A stretch of DNA of 64,000 bases from Bacillus sp. Cs-700 (GTDB taxonomy: Bacteria; Bacillota; Bacilli; Bacillales; Guptibacillaceae). The position numbers were made by a program, and so were the translations under genes. The DNA lies in the NCBI RefSeq assembly GCF_011082085.1, contig NZ_CP041063.1, positions 3,520,001-3,584,000 of the forward strand, written 5' to 3'. The notes under the pieces were generated by a model. The model made no database searches. It was not told where the DNA came from and was given only the letters and a program-made list of their open reading frames with translations. Of the stretch, positions 50,622 to 59,415 are shown piece after piece (position 1 is the first letter of the stretch; every line of letters starts with the position of its first letter).

Positions 50622-50951
50622 TTGAACAGATCCGTGGAGGATATGAAAACGACGCTTGATGTAGTTTGTGGGAAGTGGAAAGCCGTTTTGTTGCTAGAAT
50701 TAGTGGAGGAGCCTCTTCGATTTAGTGAGATAAAAAAGGCGATCCCACGCATTCCTCATCAAACGTTAATTAAACATCTCAAAGAACTCGAGCAGGATGG
50801 GTTAATTAACCGAGTAGAATCGAATGATGTACCGCCCAAAGTGGAGTATTCTTTAACTTCGTATGGTTATGCTCTTGAACCATTGCTTCAAGAAATGGAA
50901 AAATGGGGAAGAGTTCACCGTTCTCGTTCCGAAGAAACGATTGCAAACTAA
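50622..50951 (+). CDS. HxlR-family transcriptional regulator
   Basis: A 109-residue winged-helix protein with the HxlR signature VVCGKWKAVLLLELVEEPLRFSEIKKAIPRIPHQTLIKHLKELEQDGLI. The Cys in VVCGKW is the redox-sensing position of YodB/HypR-type members. Start TTG 50622, directly behind GGGGGAAT. Its targets are unknown; HxlR-type sites resemble the AAGTACGTACTT palindromes before the MFS gene at 53475, but the two are separated by the prfC gene. Terminator downstream. Confidence 0.88.
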   Translation: MNRSVEDMKTTLDVVCGKWKAVLLLELVEEPLRFSEIKKAIPRIPHQTLIKHLKELEQDGLINRVESNDVPPKVEYSLTSYGYALEPLLQEMEKWGRVHRSRSEETIAN

Positions 50952-50979
50952 AAGGAACGTGCAAATGCACGTTCCTTTT
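50950..50979. terminator. Bidirectional terminator
   Basis: AAAAGGAACGTGCA and TGCACGTTCCTTTT around AA, between HxlR gene and prfC. Confidence 0.85.
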
Positions 50980-50987
50980 GTGTATGT

Positions 50988-52562
50988 TTATCTTGACTCT
51001 CTTAGTGGAATATCTGGATTTTTATCCTGGAACCATCTAAGCGCAAAGTCGTTTTGGAACAGAAGAACAGGACGCTTAAGCTGATCGTAAACAAGCATAT
51101 TACGAACACTGTCTACTTTCTCTTCTGGATTATCCGTTTCAATCCATCTTGCATGCTGATGTGGCATTGTATCAAATTGAATATCGACGTTGTATTCACC
51201 TTTCATTCGATATTCAAAAATCTCAAACTGTAGACGTCCTACTACACCGATGACGATTTCATCCCAGTGAGCGGTACGATAGACTTGAATCGCCCCTTCT
51301 TCTGAAAGCTGCTGTACGCCCTTGTAGAAATGCTTCTGTTTCATCGCTTTTTGGGCACGAACCTTCGCGAAATGCTCTGGTGGGAAAGTTGGTAGGGCAC
51401 CGAAGGAATAGACGTTTTTCGAACCAACGAGCGTGTCGCCAATTTGATACGTTCCTGAATCATAGAGTCCAACAATATCACCGGGGTATGCTTTTTCTAC
51501 ATTGCCTCGAGAGGAGGCGAAGAAAAGTTGCCCTTGTGATAGCTTTAAGCTTTTTCCTGTACGCTCAAGCCATGCTTCCATTCCTTTTTCAAATGTACCT
51601 GACACAATACGTAAGAATGCCACGCGGTCACGGTGAGCCGGATTCATGTTCGCTTGAATTTTAAAGATAAACCCTGAGAACGTTTCGTCATCTGGCTTTA
51701 CTTCACCTTCAGAGCTCTCGCGAGGTGCTGGAGAAGGAGCTAGATCAAGAAAGTGGTTTAAGAATGTAGGTACACCAAAGCTTGAGATCGCACTTCCGAA
51801 GAAGACTGGCGTTTGCTTACCAGATTGAAGTGCTTCTTCGCTATATGTTGCGCCAGCTTCGTCAAGTAGCATCACGTCTTCTTGTAGCTGACTTACAAGA
51901 TCTTCACCGGCTTTTTCTTTCAGAACAGGGTCATCAAGATCTGAAATTTGGATCGCCTGTTTGTTGTCGCCTTCTGTATCATAAAATTCGACTGCTTTTT
52001 GATGACGATCATAAACACCCTGGAATGATTGACCGATACCAATTGGCCAGTTCATTGGATAGGATTCAATGCCTAGGACATCTTCAATTTCTTCAAGAAG
52101 CTCAAGCGGTTCGCGACCCTGTCGATCCATTTTATTAATGAAGGTAAAAATCGGAATGCCATGCTCACTAACAACTTTAAAGAGCTTCTTTGTTTGTGAC
52201 TCGACCCCTTTAGCAGCATCGATAATCATGACCACGCTATCAACGGCAAGGAGGGTACGGTACGTATCTTCACTAAAATCTTCGTGTCCTGGTGTATCTA
52301 GAATATTAATGGTATGACCTTTGTAGTTAAAGTTCATTACACTGGATGTAACGGAAATACCACGCTGTTTCTCGATTTCCATCCAGTCAGATGTGGCATA
52401 CTTAGACGATTTTCGAGATTTAACGGTTCCGGTTGAGCGAATCTGTCCACCTAAAAACAACAGTTTTTCAGTTAATGTCGTTTTACCAGCATCGGGGTGA
52501 GAGATGATCGCAAAGGTTCGTCTCTTCTTTATTTCTTCTTGTAATTCTTTATGGTTACTCAT
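50988..52562 (-). CDS. prfC: Peptide chain release factor 3
   Basis: A 525-residue translational GTPase. G1 is [15 protein letters not shown], switch 1/2 SVTSSVMNF ... [22 protein letters not shown]4 [14 protein letters not shown]2-like domains follow, ending with [24 protein letters not shown]3 frees RF1/RF2 from the ribosome after termination. I take ATG 52562 ([17 protein letters not shown]), the usual family start; AAAGGA lies 12 bases away, which is long. Not all bacilli have RF3; the call does not depend on context. Confidence 0.96.
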   Translation of the reverse strand: MSNHKELQEEIKKRRTFAIISHPDAGKTTLTEKLLFLGGQIRSTGTVKSRKSSKYATSDWMEIEKQRGISVTSSVMNFNYKGHTINILDTPGHEDFSEDTYRTLLAVDSVVMIIDAAKGVESQTKKLFKVVSEHGIPIFTFINKMDRQGREPLELLEEIEDVLGIESYPMNWPIGIGQSFQGVYDRHQKAVEFYDTEGDNKQAIQISDLDDPVLKEKAGEDLVSQLQEDVMLLDEAGATYSEEALQSGKQTPVFFGSAISSFGVPTFLNHFLDLAPSPAPRESSEGEVKPDDETFSGFIFKIQANMNPAHRDRVAFLRIVSGTFEKGMEAWLERTGKSLKLSQGQLFFASSRGNVEKAYPGDIVGLYDSGTYQIGDTLVGSKNVYSFGALPTFPPEHFAKVRAQKAMKQKHFYKGVQQLSEEGAIQVYRTAHWDEIVIGVVGRLQFEIFEYRMKGEYNVDIQFDTMPHQHARWIETDNPEEKVDSVRNMLVYDQLKRPVLLFQNDFALRWFQDKNPDIPLRESR

Positions 52563-52708
52563 TATGTCATTTAGTCCTTTCAATATCACTTCTTATGTAA
52601 TATAACATATTCTGACGGTTGTTCCTATTGCTTGAAGGGTACGAAAAGAGAGAGAAGGGATTCCACGAACGGAGCGTGAATATGTAAGAGAAAGGAGAGG
52701 GAATTAGT

Positions 52709-53131
52709 ATGAGTGGATTTCAAGAATTTTTGGATGATTTTCTATCCAGCTGGCAGAACTCCTCGTTAGATGAAATAAAGGTTAAAATAAGTGATTCTTA
52801 TCAAGCAAGGGAGATCTCCAGTCAATCTGAATTATACGATTTTGGTTATGATGAATCGATTGAAGGCTGGGACCAAGCATTTAAAGCTTTTAAGAATGAT
52901 GGATCGACTTGGGTATTGAAGAAACTGACCGTTACGCCACTTCGAAGAAATGAAATGCTTGCGATTATTTTTGCTTCTATTGAAGTAGATGGCAAACAAA
53001 GTGAAACGGGAAATGTCTTTTTTAATACCTTTCGAAAAGAGGTACAAGGAAATTGGAAGCTTGTTAGGAGTTACATTGAAGCCGGGATTCCAGGTGAAAA
53101 TGTAAAAGCGTTTGATTTAAAAGAAGAATAG
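52709..53131 (+). CDS. Hypothetical protein, NTF2/SnoaL-like by pattern
   Basis: A 140-residue soluble protein: FQEFLDDFLSSWQNSSLDEIKVKISDSYQAREI, then ESIEGWDQAFKAFKNDGSTWVLKKLTVTPLRRNEMLAIIFASIEVDG and a C-terminal NWKLVRSYIEAGIP. The order helix pair, then strands with W and a VRSYIE end resembles NTF2-like folds. No catalytic motif is visible. AAGGAGAGGG precedes the ATG. Strong terminator downstream. Function unknown. Confidence 0.65.
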   Translation: MSGFQEFLDDFLSSWQNSSLDEIKVKISDSYQAREISSQSELYDFGYDESIEGWDQAFKAFKNDGSTWVLKKLTVTPLRRNEMLAIIFASIEVDGKQSETGNVFFNTFRKEVQGNWKLVRSYIEAGIPGENVKAFDLKEE

Positions 53132-53144
53132 AACCAGAACTTAG

Positions 53145-53178
53145 AACCTCCCGCTAAAATTAGTGGGAGGTTTTTTGT
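53145..53178 (+). terminator. Terminator of the NTF2-like gene
   Basis: AACCTCCCGCTAA and TTAGTGGGAGGTT followed by T4 to T6. Confidence 0.9.
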
Positions 53179-53224
53179 TGTGCAGTCCTTGAGTTGAGCC
53201 ATTAGGAACTTGTGGGTGCCTATA

Positions 53225-53420
53225 TTACAACAAAGTACGTACTTTTCAGAGTGATGAAACGAGCGCATAATCAGAGTCAGCTTGTTCCTGTTGTTCGGAA
53301 TGGGATGAGCAGGGTGGGTACTTGAAAGTGCCTATCGTACTTTTTAGGTACTGCGTTACAAAAAAGTACGTACTTCCATTGTTGTCTAGAAGGTTGCATA
53401 ATCAGTTGTACCGCCGAATG
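53225..53420. promoter_or_regulatory. Duplicated operator-promoter module before the YtbD-like gene
   Basis: A 20-bp segment occurs twice: TTACAACAAAGTACGTACTT (53225-53244) and TTACAAAAAAGTACGTACTT (53356-53375), 19 of 20 identical. Each holds a palindrome with core AAGTACGTACTT, is preceded by GTGCCTAT and is followed about 20 bp later by GCATAATCAG (CATAAT as possible -10). An additional TTTTTAGGTAC...GTAC pair lies in the second copy. The spacing is the same in both, so the whole module of about 50 bp was duplicated (131 bp apart). The palindromes suit an HxlR/MarR-type repressor. Confidence 0.65.
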
Positions 53421-53474
53421 GGGAGGCGCCTCCCTTTCATCTCGGCACTAAAAAATCAAGGAGGAATTCGCTTT

Positions 53475-54680
53475 ATGAGTTCTCAAACACATACAATGTC
53501 AAAATCAAAAGAAAAATCAAGCGGCACGCTTGCGCTTTTAGCTCTTGCCATTAGTGCATTTGGAATTGGAACAACCGAGTTTGTTCCTGTTGGACTTCTT
53601 TCTTCTATTGCAGATGACTTATCGATTTCAATTACACTGGCTGGCCTGCTGATTTCAGGGTATGCCATAGGAGTAGCGATTGGTGCTCCAGTTCTCACAG
53701 CGTTAACTGGAAAAATGAATCGGAAAACCCTCCTCATGTCGTTAATGGTTGTCTTTATTGTAGGTAACCTTGTAGCAGGAATATCGACATCGTTCGGTTT
53801 ATTACTCGTCGCCAGGTTTATTACGGCTTTTTCACACGGAATTTTCTTTTCAATCGGTTCAACGATTGCTGCAGATCTTGTTCCGGAAAATAAACGGGCG
53901 AGTGCAATTGCCTTTATGTTTACAGGATTAACCGTTGCCACAGTGACGGGAGTTCCGCTTGGTACATTTATTGGACAAGCGTTTGGTTGGAGAGCAACAT
54001 TTCTTGGCGTTGCCTTACTAGGTGTGATTGGGATTATCGCGAGTGCCATTCTCGTGCCAAAAGATTTGAAAGAAGCACCTCCAGCGAAATTTAGTGAACA
54101 GGTGAAGATCTTAACGAACGGAAAATTACTATTAGCTTTTGCGATTACAGCACTCGGTTACGGTGGTACGTTTGTTGCCTTTACGTATTTAGCGCCGCTC
54201 CTTGAAGATGTGACAGGATTTAGTGCGAAATTTGTTAGTGTCATTTTACTTGTGTATGGTGTGGCTGTTGCAATCGGAAATATGATTGGCGGTAAAGCGT
54301 CGGATAAAAATCCATTAAAAGCGTTATTCTGGATGTTTGTCCTGCAAGCGATCATTCTTTTCGTAATGACATTTGCACTTCCGTTTAAAGTGGCTGGTAT
54401 TATTACGATCTTCTTCATGGGGCTATTTGCCTTTATGAATGTTCCTGGGTTACAAGTACTTGTCGTTAACCTTGCTGAAAAATATGTTCCTTCAGCGGTA
54501 AACGTTGCATCAGCGCTCAATATCGCAGCATTTAACGTTGGGATTGCGATTGGGTCATTTGTCGGTGGGGTCATTGTTGATTCGATTGGATTAATTCACA
54601 CCCCGTGGATTGGTGGCATTATGGTTGTAGGAGCGGTCGGTCTTACAGGTTGGCTTCGTGCGATGGAAAGAAAAGCGTAG
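53475..54680 (+). CDS. ytbD: MFS transporter, YtbD-like
   Basis: A 401-residue DHA1-type exporter with 12 helices, close to B. subtilis YtbD: ISAFGIGTTEFVPVGLLSSIADDLSIS, motif A GAPVLTALTGKMNRKTLL, ADLVPENKRASAIAFMFTGLTVATVTGVPLGTF, LQVLVVNLAEKYVPSAVNVASALNIAAFNVGIAIGS. In B. subtilis the HxlR-type YtcD is encoded near it and controls it. ATG 53475 follows AAGGAGG; the frame start at 53322 lies in the control region. A luciferase-like gene remnant follows 12 bp later. Substrate unknown. Confidence 0.85.
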   Translation: MSSQTHTMSKSKEKSSGTLALLALAISAFGIGTTEFVPVGLLSSIADDLSISITLAGLLISGYAIGVAIGAPVLTALTGKMNRKTLLMSLMVVFIVGNLVAGISTSFGLLLVARFITAFSHGIFFSIGSTIAADLVPENKRASAIAFMFTGLTVATVTGVPLGTFIGQAFGWRATFLGVALLGVIGIIASAILVPKDLKEAPPAKFSEQVKILTNGKLLLAFAITALGYGGTFVAFTYLAPLLEDVTGFSAKFVSVILLVYGVAVAIGNMIGGKASDKNPLKALFWMFVLQAIILFVMTFALPFKVAGIITIFFMGLFAFMNVPGLQVLVVNLAEKYVPSAVNVASALNIAAFNVGIAIGSFVGGVIVDSIGLIHTPWIGGIMVVGAVGLTGWLRAMERKA

Positions 54681-54692
54681 GAGGTTCCAAAC

Positions 54693-55646
54693 ATGAATTT
54701 ATTTGAGAATCATAACGCCTATAACAGAACGTATCAGAAAGGTGAACTAACGCTTGGTCTCCATATTCCACTTGAGAATTATCAGTTCAGTACACCGACG
54801 ATGGAAAAACAAGTGGAACTCGCTCAAAGAGCCGAACAATATGGTTTCACAGCGCTATGGTTGCGAGATGTTCTCTTAAAAGATCCGCAATTTGGTGATC
54901 CTGCTACGGGTCAAATTTACGATATGATGATTTATTTAACGTATCTTGCTTCGAAAACATTGAAAATTGGTCTAGGGACGGCAGCGGCTGTTTTGCCGCT
55001 TCGCCACCCTTTGCGGGTAGCGAAGGAAGTAGCGACGATTGATCAGCTTTTCCCTGAAAGACTCTTTCTCGGTGTTTCATCAGGTGACAGACAATCGGAT
55101 TTTCGTGGATTAAATGCGTCCCATGCAAACCGAGGTCATGATTTTGTAGAGGCGTTTCACTATTTAAACGAAGCTTAATATAATGAGTTTCCATCAATTC
55201 ACTCTGAACAGGGAAAGATTCATGGAGCAAATCTTGTGCCTAAACCTACGAAAAGAGTACCTACATTTATTACAGGATTTGCGCAGCAGTCGATGGAATG
55301 GTTTGCGGAACACGGCGATGGGTGGATGTACTATCCTCGAGGCCCAGTGCAGCAAAGAGAAACGATTGCGGCTTGGCGAGAGCTTTCGGAGAAACATCAT
55401 CCTGGTGTGTTTAAACCATTCAGCCAGCCGATGCATCTTGATTTGGCAGAAGATCCGAATGAGCAGCCAACGCCGATTCGTCTTGGTTTTCGGATTGGAC
55501 GGAATGTGTTGATCGAGCTTCTCAACATCTATAAAGAATCTGGGGTTAATCATCTCTTCTTTGCGCTCTTTGACAGTAATCGTCCTGCAGATGAAGTCAT
55601 TCAAGAGCTTGGAGAAGAAGTTGTGCCATATTTTCCAGCTCGATAA
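54693..55646 (+). pseudogene. Luciferase-like (LLM) flavin oxidoreductase broken by an in-frame TAA
   Basis: The frame from ATG 54693 encodes an F420/FMN-type LLM enzyme (LAQRAEQYGFTALWLRDVLLKDP, LFLGVSSGDRQSDFRGLN) up to TAA at 55176-55178 (codon 162), and goes on in the same frame (YNEFPSIHSEQGKIHG ... KRVPTFITGFAQQSMEWFAEHGDGWMYYPR) to 55646. Only one base change (TTA to TAA, Leu) is needed for an intact 317-residue protein. It starts 12 bp after the YtbD-like gene and would be its operon partner. The GAGGTTCC start site is intact. Pseudogene, sequence error or rare polymorphism. Confidence 0.85.
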
Positions 55647-55650
55647 AACG

Positions 55651-55685
55651 AAAGCCGTTAGGGATATCCCTAACGGCTTTTTTGA
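55651..55685. terminator. Bidirectional terminator, perfect palindrome
   Basis: AAAGCCGTTAGGG, loop ATAT, CCCTAACGGCTTT; T6 follows on the plus strand. It overlaps the last codons of the minus-strand activator gene. Confidence 0.92.
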
Positions 55686-57703
55686 TAGGATTTTAGCTGA
55701 GCTAAATACTGCTCGCCTTCTAATGTAATTTGTGTTCCGGCACGACCACGTCCTTTTACGATATATCCCTTGTTTTCCAGGTCATTTAACCGCAGTCTGA
55801 TTTGCTGAGGAGAAAGAGCGTGAGATAAAGTGGCGCTTTCTTTAGAAAGTAAATCTCGACTTGCTGTTTTGCCTTCATCATTTCGGTCTTTCATGATCTG
55901 CAAGATGACGTAGTGATCCTTCGCATCAATGCTACTAACTGGAAGTGTCGCTGGCTTCTCGTTCACTGGTTTTAGGCGATGGTAGGGGAGATCCTCCAAT
56001 GTAATTGTAGAGCCGCTTGCCACAACAAGCGCGTAATCAATCATGCTTTTCAGCTCGCGAATATTTCCTGGCCAATGATGGGCCATAAACGTTTCGATCA
56101 CTTGTTGGTCCACTTTCATCCATGTGCCGCTTTTTGTAACAAAGTAGTTTGTGAGTGATTGAATATCGGTCAAACGTTCACGAAGTGGAGGGATCGCAAG
56201 TTGAAGGACATTTAATCGGTAAAATAAATCCGAGCGAAACGTACCTTCTGTGATTTTTTGTTCAAGGTTTTTATTTGTAGCGGCAATGACTCTTACATTA
56301 ATCGGCGTAATTTTTCTACCACCAATCCTTCTAATTTCTTTTTCCTGAAGAACACGCAGTAAGTGGGCTTGGACCGTTGGACTAATATCACCAATCTCAT
56401 CGAGGAAAATCGTTCCGTTATCTGCAAGCTCAAATAGTCCTTTCTTTCCTCCGCGCTGCGCTCCTGTAAATGTTCCTTCTTCATACCCAAATAATTCACT
56501 CTCTAAAAGACTCTCCGTCAAAGCGCTACAATTAATCGCGATAAACGGCCCGTTTTTTCGAAGAGAATTACGGTGAATCGCGTGTGCGAAAAGTTCTTTA
56601 CCAACGCCTGTTTCTCCGTTAATCAAAACAGGGTGCTCTGCAATGGCGAGTTTTTTTGCGATACGTACGCGTTCAAGAAGGCGGGGGTGTTCACCGAGAA
56701 TATCTTCGAAGTCATATTTTGCAGCGAATCCTTTCTTATGCTGCTCTCGCTGGGCCGTTTTTTCAATTTCAAACGCCTGATTGACGCTCTTAAAAGTAAC
56801 AACTGTCGTATGTTCCTCTGGGATTGATTGACGAAAGGCTACAACATCTACCCCGTTCATTGAAACGAATTTATTTTCCTCTAATCCGTTAATGATAAAA
56901 TCTTGAAGATCGGTATCCACTACATATGAAAGATCACGACCAATGACATCTTTTGCTGGCATCTGGAACAGTGCCTCAAGTCGGTGGTTAAACAAGGTAA
57001 TCTCTCTTTCTTTATTGATGGCAAGAATACCATCATCGACAGTATTGACGACGTTTTGATAATGTTCTGTTGTTTGAAGCGCCTCTTTTTCAGCACCAAG
57101 AATCTTGCGGTGTAAGATGATCATACTTCGAATGAAGCGCTCGGAAACTTTGGAAGAAACGGAATCGTCCAATTGAAAATAATCCATTACTTTAATAATC
57201 GTCGCCATATCAAAAGGTCTTACTCCGATATCAATGATGTGAGGAATATAAGATGGGCATAAGTGCGTTTCGCCAGGAGAAACGGCTACGTGAATATTGT
57301 CGTAAAACATTTGTCCTCGTTTAAATGGAAGAAACGTCACGTGGTTAATGCCAAGTTGGTAAAGTGATTCAATAACATCAACCGTGGATGGATCGTCATC
57401 ATTCACCATTAAGACTCTTTCGCCATGTGGAATCGTAAGGAGACGATCGATATAGTCATGGCGAATGGTTCGTTTGCCTACAATGGATTCTTTTCCTGCG
57501 ATGTTACTTATCGTAGCAGCTTCCGTTTTAGTTGCTTCGGAAGAATACAAGATAACGTGATCTTCAAGTTGATTTGGTAACGATTCGTCAATCGCAAAAG
57601 CCCTTACGACGATGTAATCACCGGCCAACTGATGCAATTGATCATAGAGTATTTTTTTCGTTTGGGTACTTCCAGCAATTAGCGTTAAGGTAGGTCGCTC
57701 CAA
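55670..57703 (-). CDS. Sigma-54-dependent transcriptional activator with winged-helix C-terminus
   Basis: A 677-residue regulator. The N-terminal part (to about 220) resembles a PrpR/phosphonate-type sensor; about 225-330 is PAS (VDDGILAINKEREITLFNHRL). The AAA+ domain (345-590) has Walker A GETGVGKE (about 360), the sigma-54 contact loop EEGTFTGAQ and LDEIGDI. The end (LSPQQIRLRLNDLENKGYIVKGRGRAGTQI) is a winged helix rather than the normal Fis-type HTH. I start at TTG 57703; a GTG 9 bases upstream is the alternative, and no strong Shine-Dalgarno is seen. It is divergent from the YfcC-IadA operon, whose sigma-54 promoter it should activate. Confidence 0.9.
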   Translation of the reverse strand: MERPTLTLIAGSTQTKKILYDQLHQLAGDYIVVRAFAIDESLPNQLEDHVILYSSEATKTEAATISNIAGKESIVGKRTIRHDYIDRLLTIPHGERVLMVNDDDPSTVDVIESLYQLGINHVTFLPFKRGQMFYDNIHVAVSPGETHLCPSYIPHIIDIGVRPFDMATIIKVMDYFQLDDSVSSKVSERFIRSMIILHRKILGAEKEALQTTEHYQNVVNTVDDGILAINKEREITLFNHRLEALFQMPAKDVIGRDLSYVVDTDLQDFIINGLEENKFVSMNGVDVVAFRQSIPEEHTTVVTFKSVNQAFEIEKTAQREQHKKGFAAKYDFEDILGEHPRLLERVRIAKKLAIAEHPVLINGETGVGKELFAHAIHRNSLRKNGPFIAINCSALTESLLESELFGYEEGTFTGAQRGGKKGLFELADNGTIFLDEIGDISPTVQAHLLRVLQEKEIRRIGGRKITPINVRVIAATNKNLEQKITEGTFRSDLFYRLNVLQLAIPPLRERLTDIQSLTNYFVTKSGTWMKVDQQVIETFMAHHWPGNIRELKSMIDYALVVASGSTITLEDLPYHRLKPVNEKPATLPVSSIDAKDHYVILQIMKDRNDEGKTASRDLLSKESATLSHALSPQQIRLRLNDLENKGYIVKGRGRAGTQITLEGEQYLAQLKSYQKSR

Positions 57704-57818
57704 GTTGTTCACATCTTTTCTATTGTTTTGGTTTATATTGTAACACCGATAAGAACTTAAAAGAACCAATTAAGGTATTTATTTAATGATTTTTCGGACA
57801 ATTCAAGTCTTCGTCAAG

Positions 57819-57836
57819 TTGGCATGAAACTTGCTT
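57819..57836 (+). promoter_or_regulatory. Sigma-54 (-24/-12) promoter of yfcC-iadA
   Basis: TTGGCATGAAACTTGCTT: GG (57821-57822), exactly ten bases, GC (57833-57834). It matches the TGGCAC-N5-TTGC pattern except one base. Confidence 0.9.
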
Positions 57837-57882
57837 CTATATGGAGTAGGTAATGATGATTAAAACGGAAAGAAGGGGAAGT

Positions 57883-59394
57883 ATGGAACAAGAAAAGAGA
57901 AAAAAAGAAATGAAGATGCCTCATACGTTTGTGATTGTATTTTTTGTCGTACTTGCTGCTGCTGCTTTAACGTACTTTATTCCTAAAGGAACGTTTGAAA
58001 CGGAGGATGTAACGTATATCCAGCAGGGAGAGGAGCAAACGAAAACGGTTCTTGTCCCGGACAGTTTCAAGTATGTAACGGACGATGGTGGAGATGCGGT
58101 GCGAGAAGGGGTTTCACTATTTGAGCCTTATGGTGGAGCGGGTTTTCTTAATTATGTGTTCGAAGGGCTAGTATCGGGAGATAAATGGGGATCTGCTGTA
58201 GGTGTTGTCGCTTTTATCTTAATTATTGGTGGTGCATTTGGGATCATCATGCGCACAAAGGCGATAGATCAAGGCATTCTCTCCATTATTGATAAAACAA
58301 AGGGTCGAGAAGTGCTTATTATTCCGATTATGTTCTTTTTATTTTCGCTTGGTGGAGCAGTTTTTGGCATGGGGGAAGAGGCGATTGCCTTTGCGATGAT
58401 ACTCATACCACTTGTCGTAGCTCTCGGGTATGATGCTATTACAGGGGTAATGATAACGTATGTTGCAACACAAATTGGATTTGCAACTTCGTGGATGAAC
58501 CCATTTAGTGTGGCGATTGCTCAAGGAGTATCCGGCATTCCAGTTTTGTCAGGTTCACCATTCCGGATGGTGATGTGGGGAGTTTTCACGATTATAGGGA
58601 TTGCGTACACAATGTGGTATGCGAATGGTGTTCGTAAGGATCCAAGGAAATCGCTTAGTACAGATGCGAATCGGTACTTTAGGGAGTACAATCAGAATCA
58701 AGACCTGGCTAGCAAATTTACGCTTGGCCATGGACTTGTTGTCCTCACCCTTGTGGCAGGAATTGGCTGGATTATATGGGGTGTTATTGAACATGCTTAT
58801 TACATTCCGGAGATTGCAACACAGTTCTTTACAATTGGGATTATTGCTGGTGTGATTGCAGTGATCTTTAAGTTAAATGCCATGACAGTAAATGATATTG
58901 CAGAAGGCTTTACGGACGGTGCAAAAGATTTGCTTCCGGCTGCGTTAATCGTTGGGATGGCCAAAGGAATTGTGATTATTCTTGGTGGCGATGCTGCTGG
59001 TGAACCTTCTGTATTAAATACAATGTTATATAGTGCAGGAAATTTAGTTGATGATTTTCCAGCTGCGCTATCAGCGTGGTTTATGTTTGTCTTCCAGTCT
59101 GTGTTTAATTTCTTTGTTGTATCAGGAAGCGGCCAAGCGGCACTCACGATGCCGCTCATGGCTCCGCTCTCTGATATTGCAGGAGTTACGCGTCAAGTTG
59201 CTGTTCTCGCTTTCCAACTAGGGGACGGGCTGACAAACATTATTGTTCCGACATCAGCGGCGCTAATGGGTACACTTGGTGCAGCTAGAATGGATTGGGG
59301 TACGTGGTTCAAATTTATTATTAAGTTTCAAATCGTGCTGTTTGTTCTTGCGTCTGTCTTTGTGATCACAGCTTCGCTCATGAACTTCCAGTAA
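57883..59394 (+). CDS. YfcC-family carrier (putative peptide/amino acid antiporter)
   Basis: A 503-residue transporter with about 12 membrane helices and two extended hydrophilic segments: LTYFIPKGTFETEDVTYI near the N-terminus and KDPRKSLSTDANRYFREYNQNQDLA in the centre. LGGAVFGMGEEAIAFAMILIPLVVALGYD and GSGQAALTMPLMAPLSDIAGVTRQVAV are hallmarks of the YfcC/AitC family related to DcuC-type carriers. ATG 57883 follows GAAGGGGA. It is coded in front of isoaspartyl dipeptidase, so I infer uptake of isoaspartyl or similar dipeptides. Confidence 0.88.
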   Translation: MEQEKRKKEMKMPHTFVIVFFVVLAAAALTYFIPKGTFETEDVTYIQQGEEQTKTVLVPDSFKYVTDDGGDAVREGVSLFEPYGGAGFLNYVFEGLVSGDKWGSAVGVVAFILIIGGAFGIIMRTKAIDQGILSIIDKTKGREVLIIPIMFFLFSLGGAVFGMGEEAIAFAMILIPLVVALGYDAITGVMITYVATQIGFATSWMNPFSVAIAQGVSGIPVLSGSPFRMVMWGVFTIIGIAYTMWYANGVRKDPRKSLSTDANRYFREYNQNQDLASKFTLGHGLVVLTLVAGIGWIIWGVIEHAYYIPEIATQFFTIGIIAGVIAVIFKLNAMTVNDIAEGFTDGAKDLLPAALIVGMAKGIVIILGGDAAGEPSVLNTMLYSAGNLVDDFPAALSAWFMFVFQSVFNFFVVSGSGQAALTMPLMAPLSDIAGVTRQVAVLAFQLGDGLTNIIVPTSAALMGTLGAARMDWGTWFKFIIKFQIVLFVLASVFVITASLMNFQ

Positions 59395-59415
59395 CAACCG
59401 TTTGGAGGAAAGACA

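Noticed and set aside
53322-53474. Longer N-terminus of the YtbD-like exporter
   Set aside because: The extra 51 codons span the operator repeats; AAGGAGG marks ATG 53475.
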